From positions 19,103,501 to 19,167,500 of the forward strand of contig NC_088310.1 in NCBI RefSeq assembly GCF_910592395.1: DNA of 64,000 bases, written 5' to 3'. Of the stretch, positions 14,869 through 28,719 are shown in pieces. Origin of the DNA: Lineus longissimus (Eukaryota; Nemertea; Pilidiophora; Heteronemertea; Lineidae). The notes under the pieces were generated by a model, which worked only from the letters and a program-made list of their open reading frames with translations, ran no database searches and was not told the DNA's origin. Every line of letters starts with the position of its first letter. Within the stretch, counting starts at the first letter, position 1. The position numbers were made by a program, and so were the translations under genes.

Positions 14869-14940
14869 CTCCTTCTCATTCTTCTTCACCTTCTTCTTCT
14901 TTTTTTCTTTTTCTTTTCCTTTTCCTTTTCTTCTTCTTCG
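14869..14940. repeat. Pyrimidine-rich low-complexity tract
   Basis: About 70 bases made almost only of C and T, mainly CTT and CTTTTT units, on the plus strand. It is a purine-rich GAA-type tract on the minus strand. It is an ordinary microsatellite-like tract with no evidence of function. Confidence 0.8.
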
Positions 14941-17900
14941 CGTTCAAATGTAGTTCAACTTCGTAGATACATATCTGATGGCAAAGAAAGTTGTTCGCTC
15001 TCTTTTACCCGCAGAATTCTGCTGTCTGCGTATGATATTATACATAGATGTATAGCCGGGCAACATCATGTAATAATGGGCCGTCCCCCTGCGATTTTGG
15101 AGCGGAGTATACCTATATAATCTACCGGAGCGCGTCACCAGGTAACGCAATATCTGATTTGAAATTCTCAAAAATGCAGTGCTGTAATCTACCGTGCTCA
15201 TAATTATAGACCATCAATTGTGAGTAAGCTTACATTTGGTTTAAATCGCGTTAGATTTGGCACGAATTATCGTTGACAAAACATTCCACTCGAAAGGCTT
15301 GAGCACTGGCTAGCGAAAGACGATTAACCATAACAGAGGAATGGGGCGATACCTAAACAAATTACCCCTTTTTGATTGAGGCCCTGTTAGCTTAGCCTTT
15401 CGCATGTACTTAAATATGCCTCGGGTAGTCACAATATGTATTACCCTATAGAGGAAGATGGTTTGACATTAACTTGGTCTATATCGCCTTAGAATAGTGT
15501 GTACATATTGTACATGTCTGCACAACCAGCTGTATGAGATGAACTATCAGGCGACAATGAGATTGTGACGGTATGCAAACGTTCGTCGAACACAATACTA
15601 ATGTGGTTTATTTTCGTATTTACATTAAATGATCTCCCGTGGGGTCATTTCTAAAGCATTAGGAAGGAAAATATTATGTATCTGCTAAGTTTAGAGTGTT
15701 GTGTTTAGAAAGCGTTCTCTTCATACTTACCTGGTGTTTCCCCAGCCAGCGACAGTGAAATTGCGAGAAGAAAAAATTATTGGAAAAACCGATAAAAATA
15801 AAAATAAAATGAAAATTTCGCGAATCCGTCGCAAAAATATAGCGGTGCGAAAAATGAGCGGTCAATGTTATCATAAGTTTAGGCGGCATGTATTTGTTTT
15901 AAATGGCTGCGGTACACTAATTTAAATAAAACTTAATAATCGAAACAACATTACCAGATGTGTTATCGTTGGAAACGTTACCACCATATTGCACTTTCAC
16001 GGTTATAAGGACGATTTTACACACATTTATTATCATTCATATCTGGGCCATCGCCTATATGAACGCTGTATCGAAAAGAAAACGCGGCAGATAAAACATG
16101 ATTTTTTTCATTTATGTGTGTACTAAGAATATATTATTGCGGATACATAATGTGTTTCCGTCAATGGAGGTATAGTTCTATGCTTCTGCGAAACGAAGAA
16201 GAAGAATTCCCTCGGCCAGAAACAAATATCTCGCAATCTGTTTCTGCCGCGACCAAAATGCCACCCACGTGTCCTGGTTTAAAGTTCGCTTTAAAATGAC
16301 GATTGATCAAAACCTAAGCATGTTGGCTAAAGTACATAAGTAATTCAATCGTGTGTTGGTAAAACTGGATAATAACAAGACACGATTGCAAATTCTTCAT
16401 GTGAAAGAAAGAATAACTAAAACAGGTTGTGTTTTTTCTGTACGCCTGCAAATATGCAACCTTGAACCATCCGTTGGAGCGAAGCTTTTCCTACCACCTC
16501 GTCTTACTACATGTCTTAGGATATTTGAGAACAATCTATTCATGTTGTTACGCATTTGAAATCAAAATCCGCCTAAAACGCTTAAAGCAGTTATAGACCT
16601 CAAGCTACAAGTAGTGTACTCGACAATGATGAAGGGCTACTAAAATCTTCGCCGTATTGATGATTGGGTCCTTGGTTAGGTTGGGAGGTCGAGCATGTTC
16701 AGTATTCTTGAGCGGCCCAATAGTTGTAATTTGCCGTCCGCCGGTATTTTTTGTGTCAATGACCATAGATATCTACACCGTGATAAAAGCCATGAGTGGA
16801 GAAAAAACACGAGGAGTATTCTGCTCAGCCTTTTAAAAGGCGTAAGGTCGGCCGTTATTCGCAGTCAACCATATTGAAAAGTATACTCTTTTTTTATAGA
16901 GATCGGCAATGCCTCAACAGGAAACACACATTATATAGCATTCCTGGACTGAAAATATTTGCACTTGGTATAGTAAGCTATTGAACTGTTAAGTGGAACT
17001 TTTCACGATAAGTTTGGAGGTAACAACTCGTGGAATGTCGACTTCCATGTGTTCCGTAATGGAATTATTGCGGCATAGCTCACTCTGAGCACGTTGTCGG
17101 TCATTATACACTAGACTTATATTAAGATGTTACGATCATCTAATAGCAAAGTAAGAGACGTAATATTGCAGTAAAGAAGAAGAAGAAGACGATTATGATA
17201 ATCCCAATCATGGGCAGTATAAGCATCCCATTGCACTGTCACGTATCCTATTAACCGCTAATTTGGCGTTGCTCTCTTGTAGTTACACTTCGTTCCCACA
17301 CCATTAATGTCTCTATGTCTTCCTAGACATGCGTTCCTCTTAGTTACTCCAGTACCGTGATAAAAATGCAAGGGATAATTAGTTTCTGACGGCAGAGGAG
17401 AAAAAATCTAATCTAATTGCTGGTGGTGCCGGGAGTATAATGCGCTGATTTCCTCTCTTGTGGGTTTGGTGGCTGATCCGAGAAATCTGCCATCCGTCAG
17501 TGGGCTTTGGCTTTCGATAAAATCATCGTGTAAACTGTGAGATTGCCTTTATACCTTCGATGTAACATAATTAAAGGGTAGTAGGACGTGAAATATGTAT
17601 GTTTATGTTTGTTTTCATGCAAAAAATGAAAGGACTCCGAGCAGGTCCGTGATGTCTCAAAACAGAATCATTAAAAAATCTATTCGTTACAATGTAGAAG
17701 GGAATGTTACAGCCGACCTGCATGAAGTCATGAGTCGCAAGCCGGCCCTGTCCAACACCAAAAAGGCAAGATTATGAAAATTTGTCGACGGCTTGAATCC
17801 CATGGCAGCCATCCACTGGCATGACTGGCATGTCCCTAATATATCGCTCCAACTCAAACAGAGTTGATTTAACCCCATTTTGAGACGGCACGACCCGGGG

Positions 17901-20900
17901 TATGCCCAGCCATGTTTGATTTGTCATTTAATACTCCATACCCCTCAGCGGGACGCGCTCCGGCCGCATTGTCCTCTTCATGCGGCAGTAAGGTGTCAAA
18001 TTCGTACTTTCGACCGTAATTTCAACTGTTGCCCGTGCGAGGACTTCTCAATAAAGTGCCAGGCTTATGATTACTCCAAGGAGAAATGAACCCCTTGAAA
18101 GCTATTGATAGCAGGCAAGATTATTCTCAGATATTTCACCAAGTTGTTGCTATTAGCTAGGTTCCACTGGACCCTTCTCATGCGATTCCGGCAGCCATGT
18201 TCAGTAAGCCATTCACGTCCCCGCATTGCATTTGTTAATTAACCCCCTTGTGGAGTGCTATGAAAACCTCCACGTGCGTCTGACAACCGCCAAGCAGCCT
18301 GAGATATGAAGCGTATGTGGCCAGTGAATGGTTAGATTCGCCATCGGGTCAATATCAAAATATGGTCTACATGTGTATATTTGATAAGCAGTCCTTGCAT
18401 GATTGGCCGATTGGCTAATGTGATGGGATTGCACGGGATTCCATGACAAAGTGACCTGTAATAATGGTATTGCACCAAGGAACTGCATACACTGAAACTG
18501 ACCCTCACTAAATCAAAAAGATACTTTTTGATACCATTAGATATACACTGTGACTTCAAGAATTATTAAAGACTAAGAATGTTATACCATTTGATTACAA
18601 TGTAACTGAAAGGGTTGTATTGTACTTTGATTGTACTGTAATTAGTAATCTATATCATAATACTATAAGGCGGCTCGCTAAAGTGCCATTTGGGGGTCGT
18701 GTTTCGTCTCGAAATTTTGCACGTTTGCAGGTGATATGCTATCCTGATGCAACGTCATGTTTATTTTCGGAAATTTACTTCAGCGGAGCAGTAATGAGGG
18801 ATTTTTAATCGGACACGGTCAATTCTCCTTACCACTCACGGAAGCCAAGCCATTGCTGTTTAGTTATGCAGGGGATTAATGAATCACCTGCACTCCCTGT
18901 GGGGTGACTAACACTACCTGTTGAACGGCTGGCTGTAGGGGGATGATTGGAACAGCCTGTACACCTGTTGACCTGCTGAACCAAGGTTAATGTTATTTTC
19001 AATCCACGATTGTAGGTCACCTGATCTTCGAGATTTCGCGGGGAAAGAAATTGTAAACAAACGCATGTGTGCAGTTCAAATGTAAACAAAAATGTATTTT
19101 GATACTTTTGGTTGCTGGACTTTGGTTTTCCCGCAGTAAGGAGCTGGGGTCAAATTGGTGGTCTATTGTCCAAGGGTGCTGTGTTAGCCAGAGCTAGCCC
19201 TTGATTATGAAGGGATTTTCAAATGAAGGTTACCATGGTCTGTTTATGTGCTCACCACAGCTTTCAATACTTGATTGATGTATCTGAAGAGGCACTCTGA
19301 ACTTGGCATGGCCTTATCAAGGAGCTGCTCACGGTGCTGAACTTCTAGCTTGCCTGTCGAGTAAGTGCCTTGCCCGAGACCTTGTTGCATGAAGGAGAAG
19401 CATGCATTTTAAAGTTATAGTAGTGATAGTGCAATTGGTTCGAGCCATTTGGAGGCCGACATGTGAAGGCCTATCTGGGTACTTCTTCTTCTCCGTATAA
19501 AAAGGATATATATTGCTGACTAAGGAACGAGGCATTGCCTCATCATCTCTATCGGACCAACTGATATACTTTTATATGCACGCATACAGCACGCCACAGC
19601 TAGGTCCGAGTTTGTGGACAAATGGTTGGTTTAATTTGTCTCTTCGATATGTCTCCTTTGATATTGCATTAGATTTCCATTGCAATTCAATCTATTCAAG
19701 GTATAGCCCATTGAACCTGCCTGCGCCACGGGTACAATGCTAGTATTGTATATTACATTTATATGGCACCAAAACACCAATACGAGTTTTTTAGTTGCTC
19801 TTCTGGATGAATATTATCAACAAGAAAGTGGCTTGGAGGGGTTGCTGTGTTTTAAAATGTAAACATCATTGAATCTCTCCATGGTCAATTCCAGGACCGT
19901 CAAGAAGCATTTTCTGGTGAAGGACATTTCTCAAGTGCCATTTGTAGATTATTCGAGTAGCGCAACGGTGAAACCTAACAAGTCCGAGGCCCCAACTAGC
20001 GAAATTGTTCGACAGCAAACACTTTATATTAATAACCAAGCGGACTATTATTTCTTGAGTTCTCTAGATAAATCTCACGACATCTGTACGAGCCATATGG
20101 CACTCTAACTGCTCGCTCTCGGCACTTCTAGTATGTCTGTAGATAACCGTGACCGTGCCCCTTATGGTGCGCCAATAGACACTGAGAGTCCGCCATATTG
20201 GGGATTGACACCGGACGAGGACGCCATAGTTGCCACTCCATGTCATAATTGGCTTTTTGATTGGTTATCCTTGCGTGAGATGTGATACATGAGGACAGCT
20301 ATATCGTGATTATATGGAGCCTTCCTGAGATTTATTATTGGACGTTATAGAAATTATCAGATGAACCATCATATCATTAAACTCATCCAGACATACTAAA
20401 TGATTTCGTCATAACCCACATAGACCGATTCGTTAAGCGCTAATACGGCTAACTGGACCTTGCAGCGACTGGACTCAATCTGAACAACCTATGGTCTATT
20501 AAGTACAATTGGTTCTCCCAAGTATCCCTTTTGATAACAAGGGATGCTGACTATATGGGGCGATCTCTTCTGCCAAAAATTGTTTTCAGGATGGTTAGTA
20601 ACAAGCATGGCTTGAAAATACACAAAATACTATATTTGCTGGCGCCACCTGTTGGTGTGGTCACAGTCAGAAAAACCATGCACGGAAACCGCATAGGTGT
20701 CCCTTTAATAAGACGACCATATAGCTGATAACTGGTGTTTGTTGACCTTTTCCTATTAAATTACAGTAAAAACTGACTAACTTTTCTGATGAGTACGTTT
20801 GTAAGTAATATACCCGGTGATATATATGCCTGGAAGAGCGCATAAAGTGACCAAAAACATTTCAGAAAGAAATCAGTGACTTCATCGATGTTTGACATGG

Positions 20901-23585
20901 ATGGAATTGACAATCAAACGGATACTATCTTGTTAGTGGTGACATGCATGCCTACAGAAGGTCGTTATTGGATGATGAAAGGATGAATGAAAACTTGCTT
21001 TATTATGAGAATAGCGTAGTGGAGGCAGCTGGTGCCTTTGTTTAGATAACAGACATGTTGATAATGGTGAGCACATCTGGTCGTTCACATATCTGGCTTC
21101 AACCATATATATGTATACATTCTAATACAATGTGTAGCTGAATGTCAGATCTGAAAGTTAAAGGCATACGACCTTCGTTAAAAACGTGATATTTTTAATT
21201 GATTGAGAAAATTTTAGATTGTATGAAATACGTACTGGATCCTAATATGAGGTAAGATTAGAGATACTCGTCTACACTTTCAAAAGATAGGTCCTTCGAT
21301 AATTACAAGTAATTGTCCTTGGGTTAAATACTCAATTGTCGGGGTATTTATTCTTAGATTAACACAATTCAGCACGTACATGTAATTCATTTACTTGATC
21401 TTCACATCAAATAATATCTAGCGCACTGGCGAGATTTCGATTTTGAATATATGAATCATTACAGCCATCAGATATTACAGAAGCATCATTAAGGCATAGA
21501 CTGCCCAGGCTGGTAAAGACACAATAATGAGAAATCTAACAAAGGATTTAGCTGTGGAGGAGCTATTCCTGGGACAATGTGATCGCAGTTTGTGTCTCTG
21601 AAAGGATGGGTGGCGGTGTGCCCACGCGCGCAGGACACCACACATGCGCACCTGCACCGTACGGGACAAAGACACCGAAGAGACACGAAACTGGTTGACT
21701 CCCCGCCGACATAAAAATCAATATCAACGACCATAATATGTGCTTGCTGTGACGATGATTAATTGCATATCATACATGGCTGCTCGGTGATGGATTGTAA
21801 GAGATGCGATTGTCGCCGTATTCACATGGCTCATTATGTTGTGGAGACACTGGTTGTCACAACACAAAGGGTGTATGATTTTATGGATTCATACTTGAAA
21901 ACAAAATAGTCGACAACACTTACTACATGTTAAATCTCATGCGATTTCACTTTCGCCTTGTTCTGATATTTGGACATGATTGGTTTGTCACATCGGTTCA
22001 GCTTCGGGGAAAAGTAACTTAAACAGGAATAGGTAACCCCTGGAAGAAATTGTCTTCTTAGACAACGCATTGAGGTGGCGATAGAACCCAATGACCTTAT
22101 CATTCCGATTGGATAACATGTCGAGATTTTGACATGTTTGTATTGTAAAATAGTTCCTCATACCACACATTTTCGAATATAAAATGTCGTAAGTATTCAG
22201 GAATGTTGTCGAAAACGATATGATTGTCAGCCTGTCGGATACGGACAATCCGGTCTTTTCATTATTTATCAAAGAAGGGATGTGACAAGAGGTCAGTGTA
22301 TAAGGCCTTCCGCCTTGCAAAGACCTCATGTCACAATCAGGGTGGCCGCCACAAACCTGTCTCGCCAGCTCGACATCTTCAATGGATCATTAAACTACAT
22401 GTACAAATGTAGTTGAATTCAATTTTATAAATTGTTTCAGTGCTCTATTGTGATCGTATTCAAGATGAATCGTTTTGATGAAACCGCAAGCACTTCGGTT
22501 GATTTCTGTGAAAACTCCATGTATCAGTCTTGATTGGTTTTTTGTGGTATCAGTCAGTTGTGGTTGATTATTCCCTACAAAGCTATTTCTCATCAAAATA
22601 TCAACCTGGTGTCTTCGTGATCCTTATGTTTTTTTGATGCAGTCACAAAACATTTGGAACGTGTGACAGGGACATAAAACCCTAGTTGTAGATGCCGGGG
22701 GTGTGACATTCTGATATCGTCATCTGAGGACATCCTCTTATCACTTAGTCATTCTTCCTTGATCATGTGATAACAACTGAAAAATAGAGTACGGTCAAAA
22801 AATTTACAGAGGGGGACTAAAATTCATTTCTCACCTTTTGGGCCTAACAGATGGCATTGGCCTGCCTGGGCGACTTTATCGAATCGGTTGATACAGAACT
22901 TCATCAAATAACAATACGGGTGAAAAACACATGTGGCCACAAAGCATTGACAGTACAGTAGTCAATAAATTCAGATGTCATTATAAAAATGGTGCCCGCG
23001 ATGGAGGGCGATATATGGATGTGATAAAGCGAATTATAATACTTCATCGCCTGACGCAGTACAATAAATTGTTTGCATTATTCTGTCTTTGTCAATAGAG
23101 ATGTTGTGTTGGCGATGCCTCAGCGAGTGTCCGCATCAATGCGAGATGTTTTTTAATCGAACTGCGGATGTACCTTTTTTTAAACCCTACTCAGAGGCTT
23201 ATTTACCGTAATCAAACCATAGGCCAAGTAAATAAACCATGATTTAAGTGTCAAGAGCTCGTGATCGAATGAGGATTTGGTGTATCCTTACAAAGACAAA
23301 GATTGTACACCTTTCATCGCTTCTACTTTAAAAAATGGCAGAATATATCGATATACTATAAACTAGTATACCATCTACTAGTGTAACCATTACAGTAATA
23401 GGTCTTCACCAAATAAGTTGGGGGAAAAAATGAGTGGTACATGTATATCAATAAATCATTCACGTTGCAAATAGCACATCCAAAATGAATGGTCCGTATA
23501 CATTACTAGAGGTGCCACCTGTTCAAATTGCTAGGAACCAAGTGAAAGGACAGTTGGGGAAAAACTGTCGACAACTCATCAGGAA
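14941..23585. other. Gene-poor stretch with one strong minus-strand splice donor
   Basis: No recognised gene. The minus strand carries a near-ideal 5' splice site (CAG|GTAAGTAT, exon edge near 15732) after a roughly 50-codon frame starting at ATG 15889. This could be a first exon of an unseen transcript, but no partner exon was found. A short GAA repeat lies near 17176. The rest shows only chance frames. Confidence 0.35.
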
Positions 23586-24005
23586 TGAACTGTGTTCCTT
23601 CTTCTTCAGCGTTCGCTCTGCACTTGGAGGGGTCATTCTCCAAGGAGTTATCCTCCTCCAAAGCGGGATGAGCGTATCCTGCGTGCCACTACGGTTAGGC
23701 GCCAATTGGGTTTATTGGCCTAGTGGTCCGACTTCGGCGAGAGAGATAGAGTCCACGCAAGCTACTCATGTTTCTCACTTGGTGGGGTCTTAGCTTGCCC
23801 TGGCCTAGACGCCAGGTACAAGGAACCTCGGTTTTGAGTCTCATTCGAAGGACTGTGAAGAGCCAGGAATTTTAGTTCCTTGAAAGCCACGCCGGTTCAT
23901 CCAGACATACGATCATGGGTTCTCCCCGGGATCGAACCAGGGCCCTATTGCGTGGTGGCCAGCAGTGTAAACCACTAGGCCATGAGGCTCCTTGAACTGT
24001 GTTCC
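23586..24005. repeat. 13-bp direct repeats (SINE target-site duplication)
   Basis: TGAACTGTGTTCC occurs immediately outside both ends of the SINE at 23599-23992 with no mismatch. Removing the element and one copy would restore an uninterrupted pre-insertion sequence. Confidence 0.88.
23599..23992 (-). mobile_element. tRNA-derived SINE with target-site duplication
   Basis: The minus strand begins with a tRNA-like head: A box TGGCCTAGTGG (complement of 23972-23982) and B box GGTTCGATCCC (complement of 23928-23938), spaced as in a Pol III promoter. The body runs about 394 bases and ends in a short GAAGAAGAA-type tail at the low-coordinate side. Both flanks carry the identical 13-bp sequence TGAACTGTGTTCC (23586-23598 and 23993-24005), which fits target-primed insertion. 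The perfect duplication suggests a fairly recent event. I cannot name the SINE family. Confidence 0.88.
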
Positions 24006-24430
24006 AATCAAAGATGTTCCAAGGAGACTATCACAAACAACAGATCAGCGGTCCATCTGCCATAACAGAATAGTTTGCGGAAACAAATGGTCTTATGGTA
24101 GTGGATGCCTTGCTGAATGTTGAGGTGATTCCATAAATACATGTTCATGTACAATCAAGTACGCTTGAAAGCAAGTCAAGAACAAAATGTTGGTACAAAA
24201 CTGATGTACATGTAGTTTACTTCAAGAATGGTAGCTTAGATACCACAACATTATACACAAAAACAAACAACTAGAGCACAATGATCGTCCACTACCTCCC
24301 TTTTGCATTATTGACGAAAAGGGTTTTAACAGGTTGAAAATATGGACGATACATGTATGCTATGCATAACACAAGGAAGGGTCACCATGAGCTAAGGCAG
24401 AAACTGATAGTAAGCGACTGTTGACTTAGG

Positions 24431-26505
24431 TCATGACGGAGCATCCCGAGATTGTGATGATATATTGAGTTGACTGGTGCAAGTAGGTCTCCCTCTTCTT
24501 TCTGGCATTTTAAATTCTGTTTCATCCAATGCTGAACATTCCATCTCTTCTTCGATATCTTCGGAATCTTCCTCATTGAAGTATTCGTCCTCGTCGTCAT
24601 GTTCTCGTATCTCAAGATCATCATACTCTGAATTCTCATCAACAGTACTGAAACAGAGAGGCGACACTCTTTTTTATTAAACATTGAAATGCTATGATTT
24701 AGACCCAATGATTATTCATGAAACCAAAGGCCTTTCTATCCTTTTTGGTCTGACCCCTTTTTATCTGTCAACTGTCATTACTTTGCCTATATCAAATATC
24801 ATAATATTCATGCTAGTACATGGATTATAATAATATCTGAATCAAACACAACCCAGGTTCCTAACTGTGCATATCATTCACCTGAATGATCCCCATTTGA
24901 CTCCCTAGCTCCTACCTATTGTAGGTCACCCTTTAAAGTGTGATACAAAGTGATTTTTGCTTCAACCTACCTATAGTCGAAGTATAGCTTGTCATTTCCT
25001 GACATGAATCGTTCCTTCATCAAATCGAGGAATTCCTGCCGCATCAGTCGTCTCTCACCTTCACTCGGCACCCACTCAGCTTTGTCTCCCACTATAATAG
25101 GAAGACAAACAGAACAAACTTGAAAAAAAATAATGGTCACAGCAGTATGAAACACTCCTGGAACAAACTGACAACTGACCTGATAAATCACTCAAAATAA
25201 CCAGTAAAAAACATGGCCACAACCAACCTGGCCACACCAGAGACAACGTCACAATCTACCGCATGAAGACTGCAGCGAAGAAAAAACTGTATGAACAGGT
25301 CAAGTCTGGTGAGGACAAAGGCACAACCAGACTAGGCCTACCTTGTTGTTCGTCCTCTTCGTCATCATCTTCTTCACTTTCTTCTTCCTGGCCCTCCTAA
25401 TATAGGAAAATCACATGTTACGGAGTGAAATTGCATGTCATAGCATGCTACAGCACAACAATGCTTTACTAAGGTAAACAGTCAGTACAACATCATTCGA
25501 AAAATGTGTTGTAAACATTACTGTCTCTCTATTCACACATCCCTGCCTTATGCCTCTACATGCACATCAAGATTCGAATGAGCCAGGGCATGATTTGGTC
25601 CTTCAAAAATCCTTGTACGAAAACCATCTTATTGCATCTTTTTAATTCGTGTATATCCGTCTCTTCTCCTTCACAGAGTGTGCCCTACTCACCTCAATAT
25701 CTTTCTGTACTTTATACAACTGATTCGTTTCACTCCACTGCATATGCTTCATAAGAATTGTCGAGAATCGCAAGTCGGACTTGTCCATTTGCCGCTCTAC
25801 CTCTTCATTTGCCTCCTCTTCCGTGATAAACTGTCCGACCATCTGCTCATACAGCAATGGGTCCCTCTCTTTCATCTCTTCTTCAGAGAAATAAGTCCCC
25901 TCACTTGTCATTTTCAACATGGCTTGGTATCGACGATTTTTAATGTTAGTCGCAGTGCGTTTATTATCCAATAACCGCTTCACCTCGGTCATATAAAACT
26001 GTATTGTGTAGTCTGATTCTAAATGCTTAAAAAATTGCAGATCTCCTTCCACAAGCTGCTTGCCAAACCTAGCAAGAAATTGGTCCGGTTTATCATCAAA
26101 CAATTTGCGTGCTATGTTTGACTTCTCTTCATAAGTCAAGTCTGGCTCATCGCGTTGCTGATGTTTGAAATGTGCATCTGATTTAGCAACTCGGTCTATC
26201 ATACAACTGAATGAATCTCTACCACAAGGTGATTCTGCAGAGGGAATAGTACACTGCTGTGGACTAGAATCTAGGCCTATTATGCCTATGCCTTGAGCAA
26301 GATCCTGCGTCTGATCCATTTTCTCATTGTTATCCATTTCAGCAGAACAGCCCTTTTCAGAAGACTTTGGCATCTCACCCCAGTATGCTTTTTCAACATC
26401 ATTTATCGGCATATGGTCCTGTGACTGTGCATTTCCACTCTCCACCCCATGGGTACTGATTCCAGATAGAAGTTTTGGCAATCTTTCAGATACATCTACA
26501 TCCAT
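24431..26505 (-). CDS. CCDC97: CCDC97-like coiled-coil domain protein
   Basis: Four minus-strand exons join in frame: 26505-25693, 25396-25342, 25091-24971 and 24647-24431, giving 401 residues. Donors and acceptors are all GT/AG. The first 100 residues are low-complexity and poorly conserved. Residues about 115-240 hold the conserved core, including YFSEEE (205-210) and PLLYEQ (216-221). Exon 2 (272-289) is almost entirely Glu/Asp. The C-terminus carries a FDY-S-TVDEN segment (about 327-335) and EYFNEED, matching the CCDC97 C-terminal domain family. Vertebrate CCDC97 is about 343 residues, so the difference is mostly the longer N-terminus. In animals the protein is reported with the SF3B/U2 snRNP splicing machinery; a nuclear splicing role here is inferred by homology. 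The start is the first ATG of the long exon; upstream 5' UTR exons are likely. Confidence 0.94.
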
Positions 26506-26939
26506 GTTTCAATCTAGGCTAAACTATTTGAATCTGGAACAATGACAAAAGGGTAAATAATGAAATACACTATGCATATAATTCAAAAGGTAGAAGATAC
26601 ATCGCAAATAAACAGGCTTAGGAACATAGTGAAATAAGTACAGGAGGAGAGTCTGAGGAATTGTCACTTCAATGCTGGCTTCAATGCTGGCTGTCACTTC
26701 ATGGCTAGTGTAACTGCACTACTCAAGAAGGAAAAAATACAAAGCCGCACAAGGATAGATCTGAAAGTACATAAGGCGTACATTAGACATTGGCGATCAG
26801 CCACCTAACCATCTAGCCTAGCCTCTATGTTGGCATTTATTTACCCTTACAATATAAGAAGTTGTTTCCAACCATTAAAAACAAAATTTGCTGATGATCT
26901 GCGTCAGATAGTTGCTAAAAGTAGCCAAAAACTAGTAGA

Positions 26940-27060
26940 AAATGACAACTTGTGAAAAAATCGAAAACATGGGCGCAGACATTTTGACCAGTCACATGAT
27001 CAAAATGAACGAATCAACTTTCGAGTTAAGGCGTTCTCGAAAATTGGAGAGAAGGGAACA
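26940..27060 (-). promoter_or_regulatory. Possible CCDC97 promoter region
   Basis: About 450 bases upstream of the CCDC97 ATG lies TCACATGA (26992-26999), an E-box close to the USF/TFE3-type consensus. It is followed on the minus strand by an untranslated leader-like ATG. The position fits a 5' UTR exon plus intron, but no transcription start can be seen. Confidence 0.2.
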
Positions 27061-27367
27061 TTGGGCACTTGTCACCTTTTGGAAGAAGAGGGAACTAATT
27101 TAACAACTAGTGTGCCTTTTGGCTGGTCCTCCAATTCTGTTGGGAGCCCTCGTTTTGGGATTTGTCGTAAATACGTCACTGACACGGGGGGGGGGGCTGA
27201 AGTCTATTAATAGATGGGGATTACCACGGCGGCCATCAGCTGCACAATGGGTGGTGTAAAGTGAAAGATAGTCCCTCATATCATAGAGTCTTCACAAATA
27301 TCTTTGATTGTTTATTGCTTCTCAGTGCCTGTAGCATCTTGACCACCAAGGTTTTCACATCTTATAT

Positions 27368-27812
27368 AAGTTGAAGAGAGGGTGTGTTCTTGTGATGGGA
27401 CTTCAATAGAAGACGAGGTTCACTTTCTAACTGCCTGCCCAAAATATGATGCTTCAAGGAACGATTTTTTCTCAGTTATCAATGAGAACAACATCAACTT
27501 TTCAGGTCTCTCACCAGGAAATAAGTTTATCTGGCTTCTTTCAAATGAGGACCCTGGAATTTGTCAGAAGCTATCATCATTTTTACAGAAATGCTTTTCT
27601 GATCGCATAAAATAAGGACCTCCTCTCTCCCACCTACTAGTATCTACTCCAGGTTTTGACCCCGGTAGTAGACTTTATATTGTTACTTTTGTCATGTATC
27701 CTTTGTATGTCTTATGTACTTTCAATCAAAATCATTGTATTTCTATTGTACCATGTGTACCTTTGCCCTCCGGGCCTTTTGATTAATAAACTAATAAATA
27801 ATAAATAATATA
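27368..27812 (+). mobile_element. 3' end of a truncated non-LTR (LINE) retrotransposon
   Basis: An in-frame TAA at 27367-27369 is followed by an open frame to 27615. It encodes a CSC...EDEVHFL...CPKY zinc-knuckle-like tail followed by about 50 residues. This Cys-Cys-His-Cys arrangement with EDE-HFL is typical of the C-terminus of LINE reverse transcriptase proteins. About 170 bases of 3' UTR end in a repeated AATAAATAATAA-type tail (27785-27812). The reverse transcriptase and endonuclease domains are absent, so this is a 5'-truncated dead copy. The upstream border is not defined. Confidence 0.75.
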
Positions 27813-28130
27813 TCAAGATTTAAACCCCGGGCTTGGTTTAAATCAAGGCATGTGTTTTCGAGACGATCTTTGATGGGTTCTCCTTTGTCATGATGAAGTC
27901 CTACGGATTGGGGATCGCAGTGTTTCAGAAATGATCCTATTCCTTGGCTTGTTGAACCTTTAAAATATTAGAATAAGAATGACGCTTTTAAATAATGAGT
28001 TGAGAACTGTGCATCAACAAGGACATTATTAGCTCTGTAAACGATATTGTACGATTGTATTTTAAGTAGGAGGAAACCGGAGACCCCTGAGGAAACCAAT
28101 GCTGTCGAAAAGAGTCGCCCTATCAAACTG

Positions 28131-28350
28131 GATTCAAACTGGTGATAAAGCATTGAATGAATGGGTGATCATGCGAGGGATGTGGATTCATACTGGTGAT
28201 AAACCATTCAATGCAATGGGAACTCAAGTTAATGTGGTCATCTGAGGGATGTGGATTCATACTGGCGATAAGCCATTGAATGGGTGATCATGTGAGGGAT
28301 ATGGATTCATACTGGGGGCCATTGCATTGAATGGTTTATCACCAGATCTC
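28131..28350. repeat. Small repeat element with 27-bp perfect inverted repeat
   Basis: Bases 28193-28219 are the exact reverse complement of 28319-28345, separated by 99 bases. A related motif (GGATTCATACTGG followed by GATAA) is repeated directly near 28131, 28183, 28253 and 28303. Translated, three of these copies read like WIHTGDKPF, which resembles the linker of C2H2 zinc fingers. The spacing (about 50-70 bp rather than 84) and missing Cys/His pairs argue against a real finger array. A hairpin-type non-autonomous transposon is the simpler reading. Confidence 0.6.
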
Positions 28351-28576
28351 CTCAGGATGGGTATCATTAACAAAAGCTGTATCTTGTTGAAAACAAACAA
28401 ATCAAATTAACCACATCATGACTTACTACTGGCTGTTGGTCGAGTACAATTGTAGGCTATTACTGCTAGTTTTAAAGTTGAAGAAATCTTTTTTGACTGT
28501 CAGTTCTTTCAAAAAGAAGTTTGGCAATGAAAATTGTGAATGAATGGCAGGAATCATTGACATTTTTACCATTTTT

Positions 28577-28627
28577 AGCTCACCTCTTAGCAGAGGTGAG
28601 CTTATCCCATACCGTGGCGTCCGTCGT

Positions 28628-28719
<92 letters not shown>

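Noticed and set aside
15723-15780. Possible U1 snRNA gene (ATACTTACCTGG on plus strand)
   Set aside because: Only the first 12 bases match the U1 5' end. The following sequence lacks U1 stem-loops and the Sm site. The match is explained by a perfect splice donor on the other strand.
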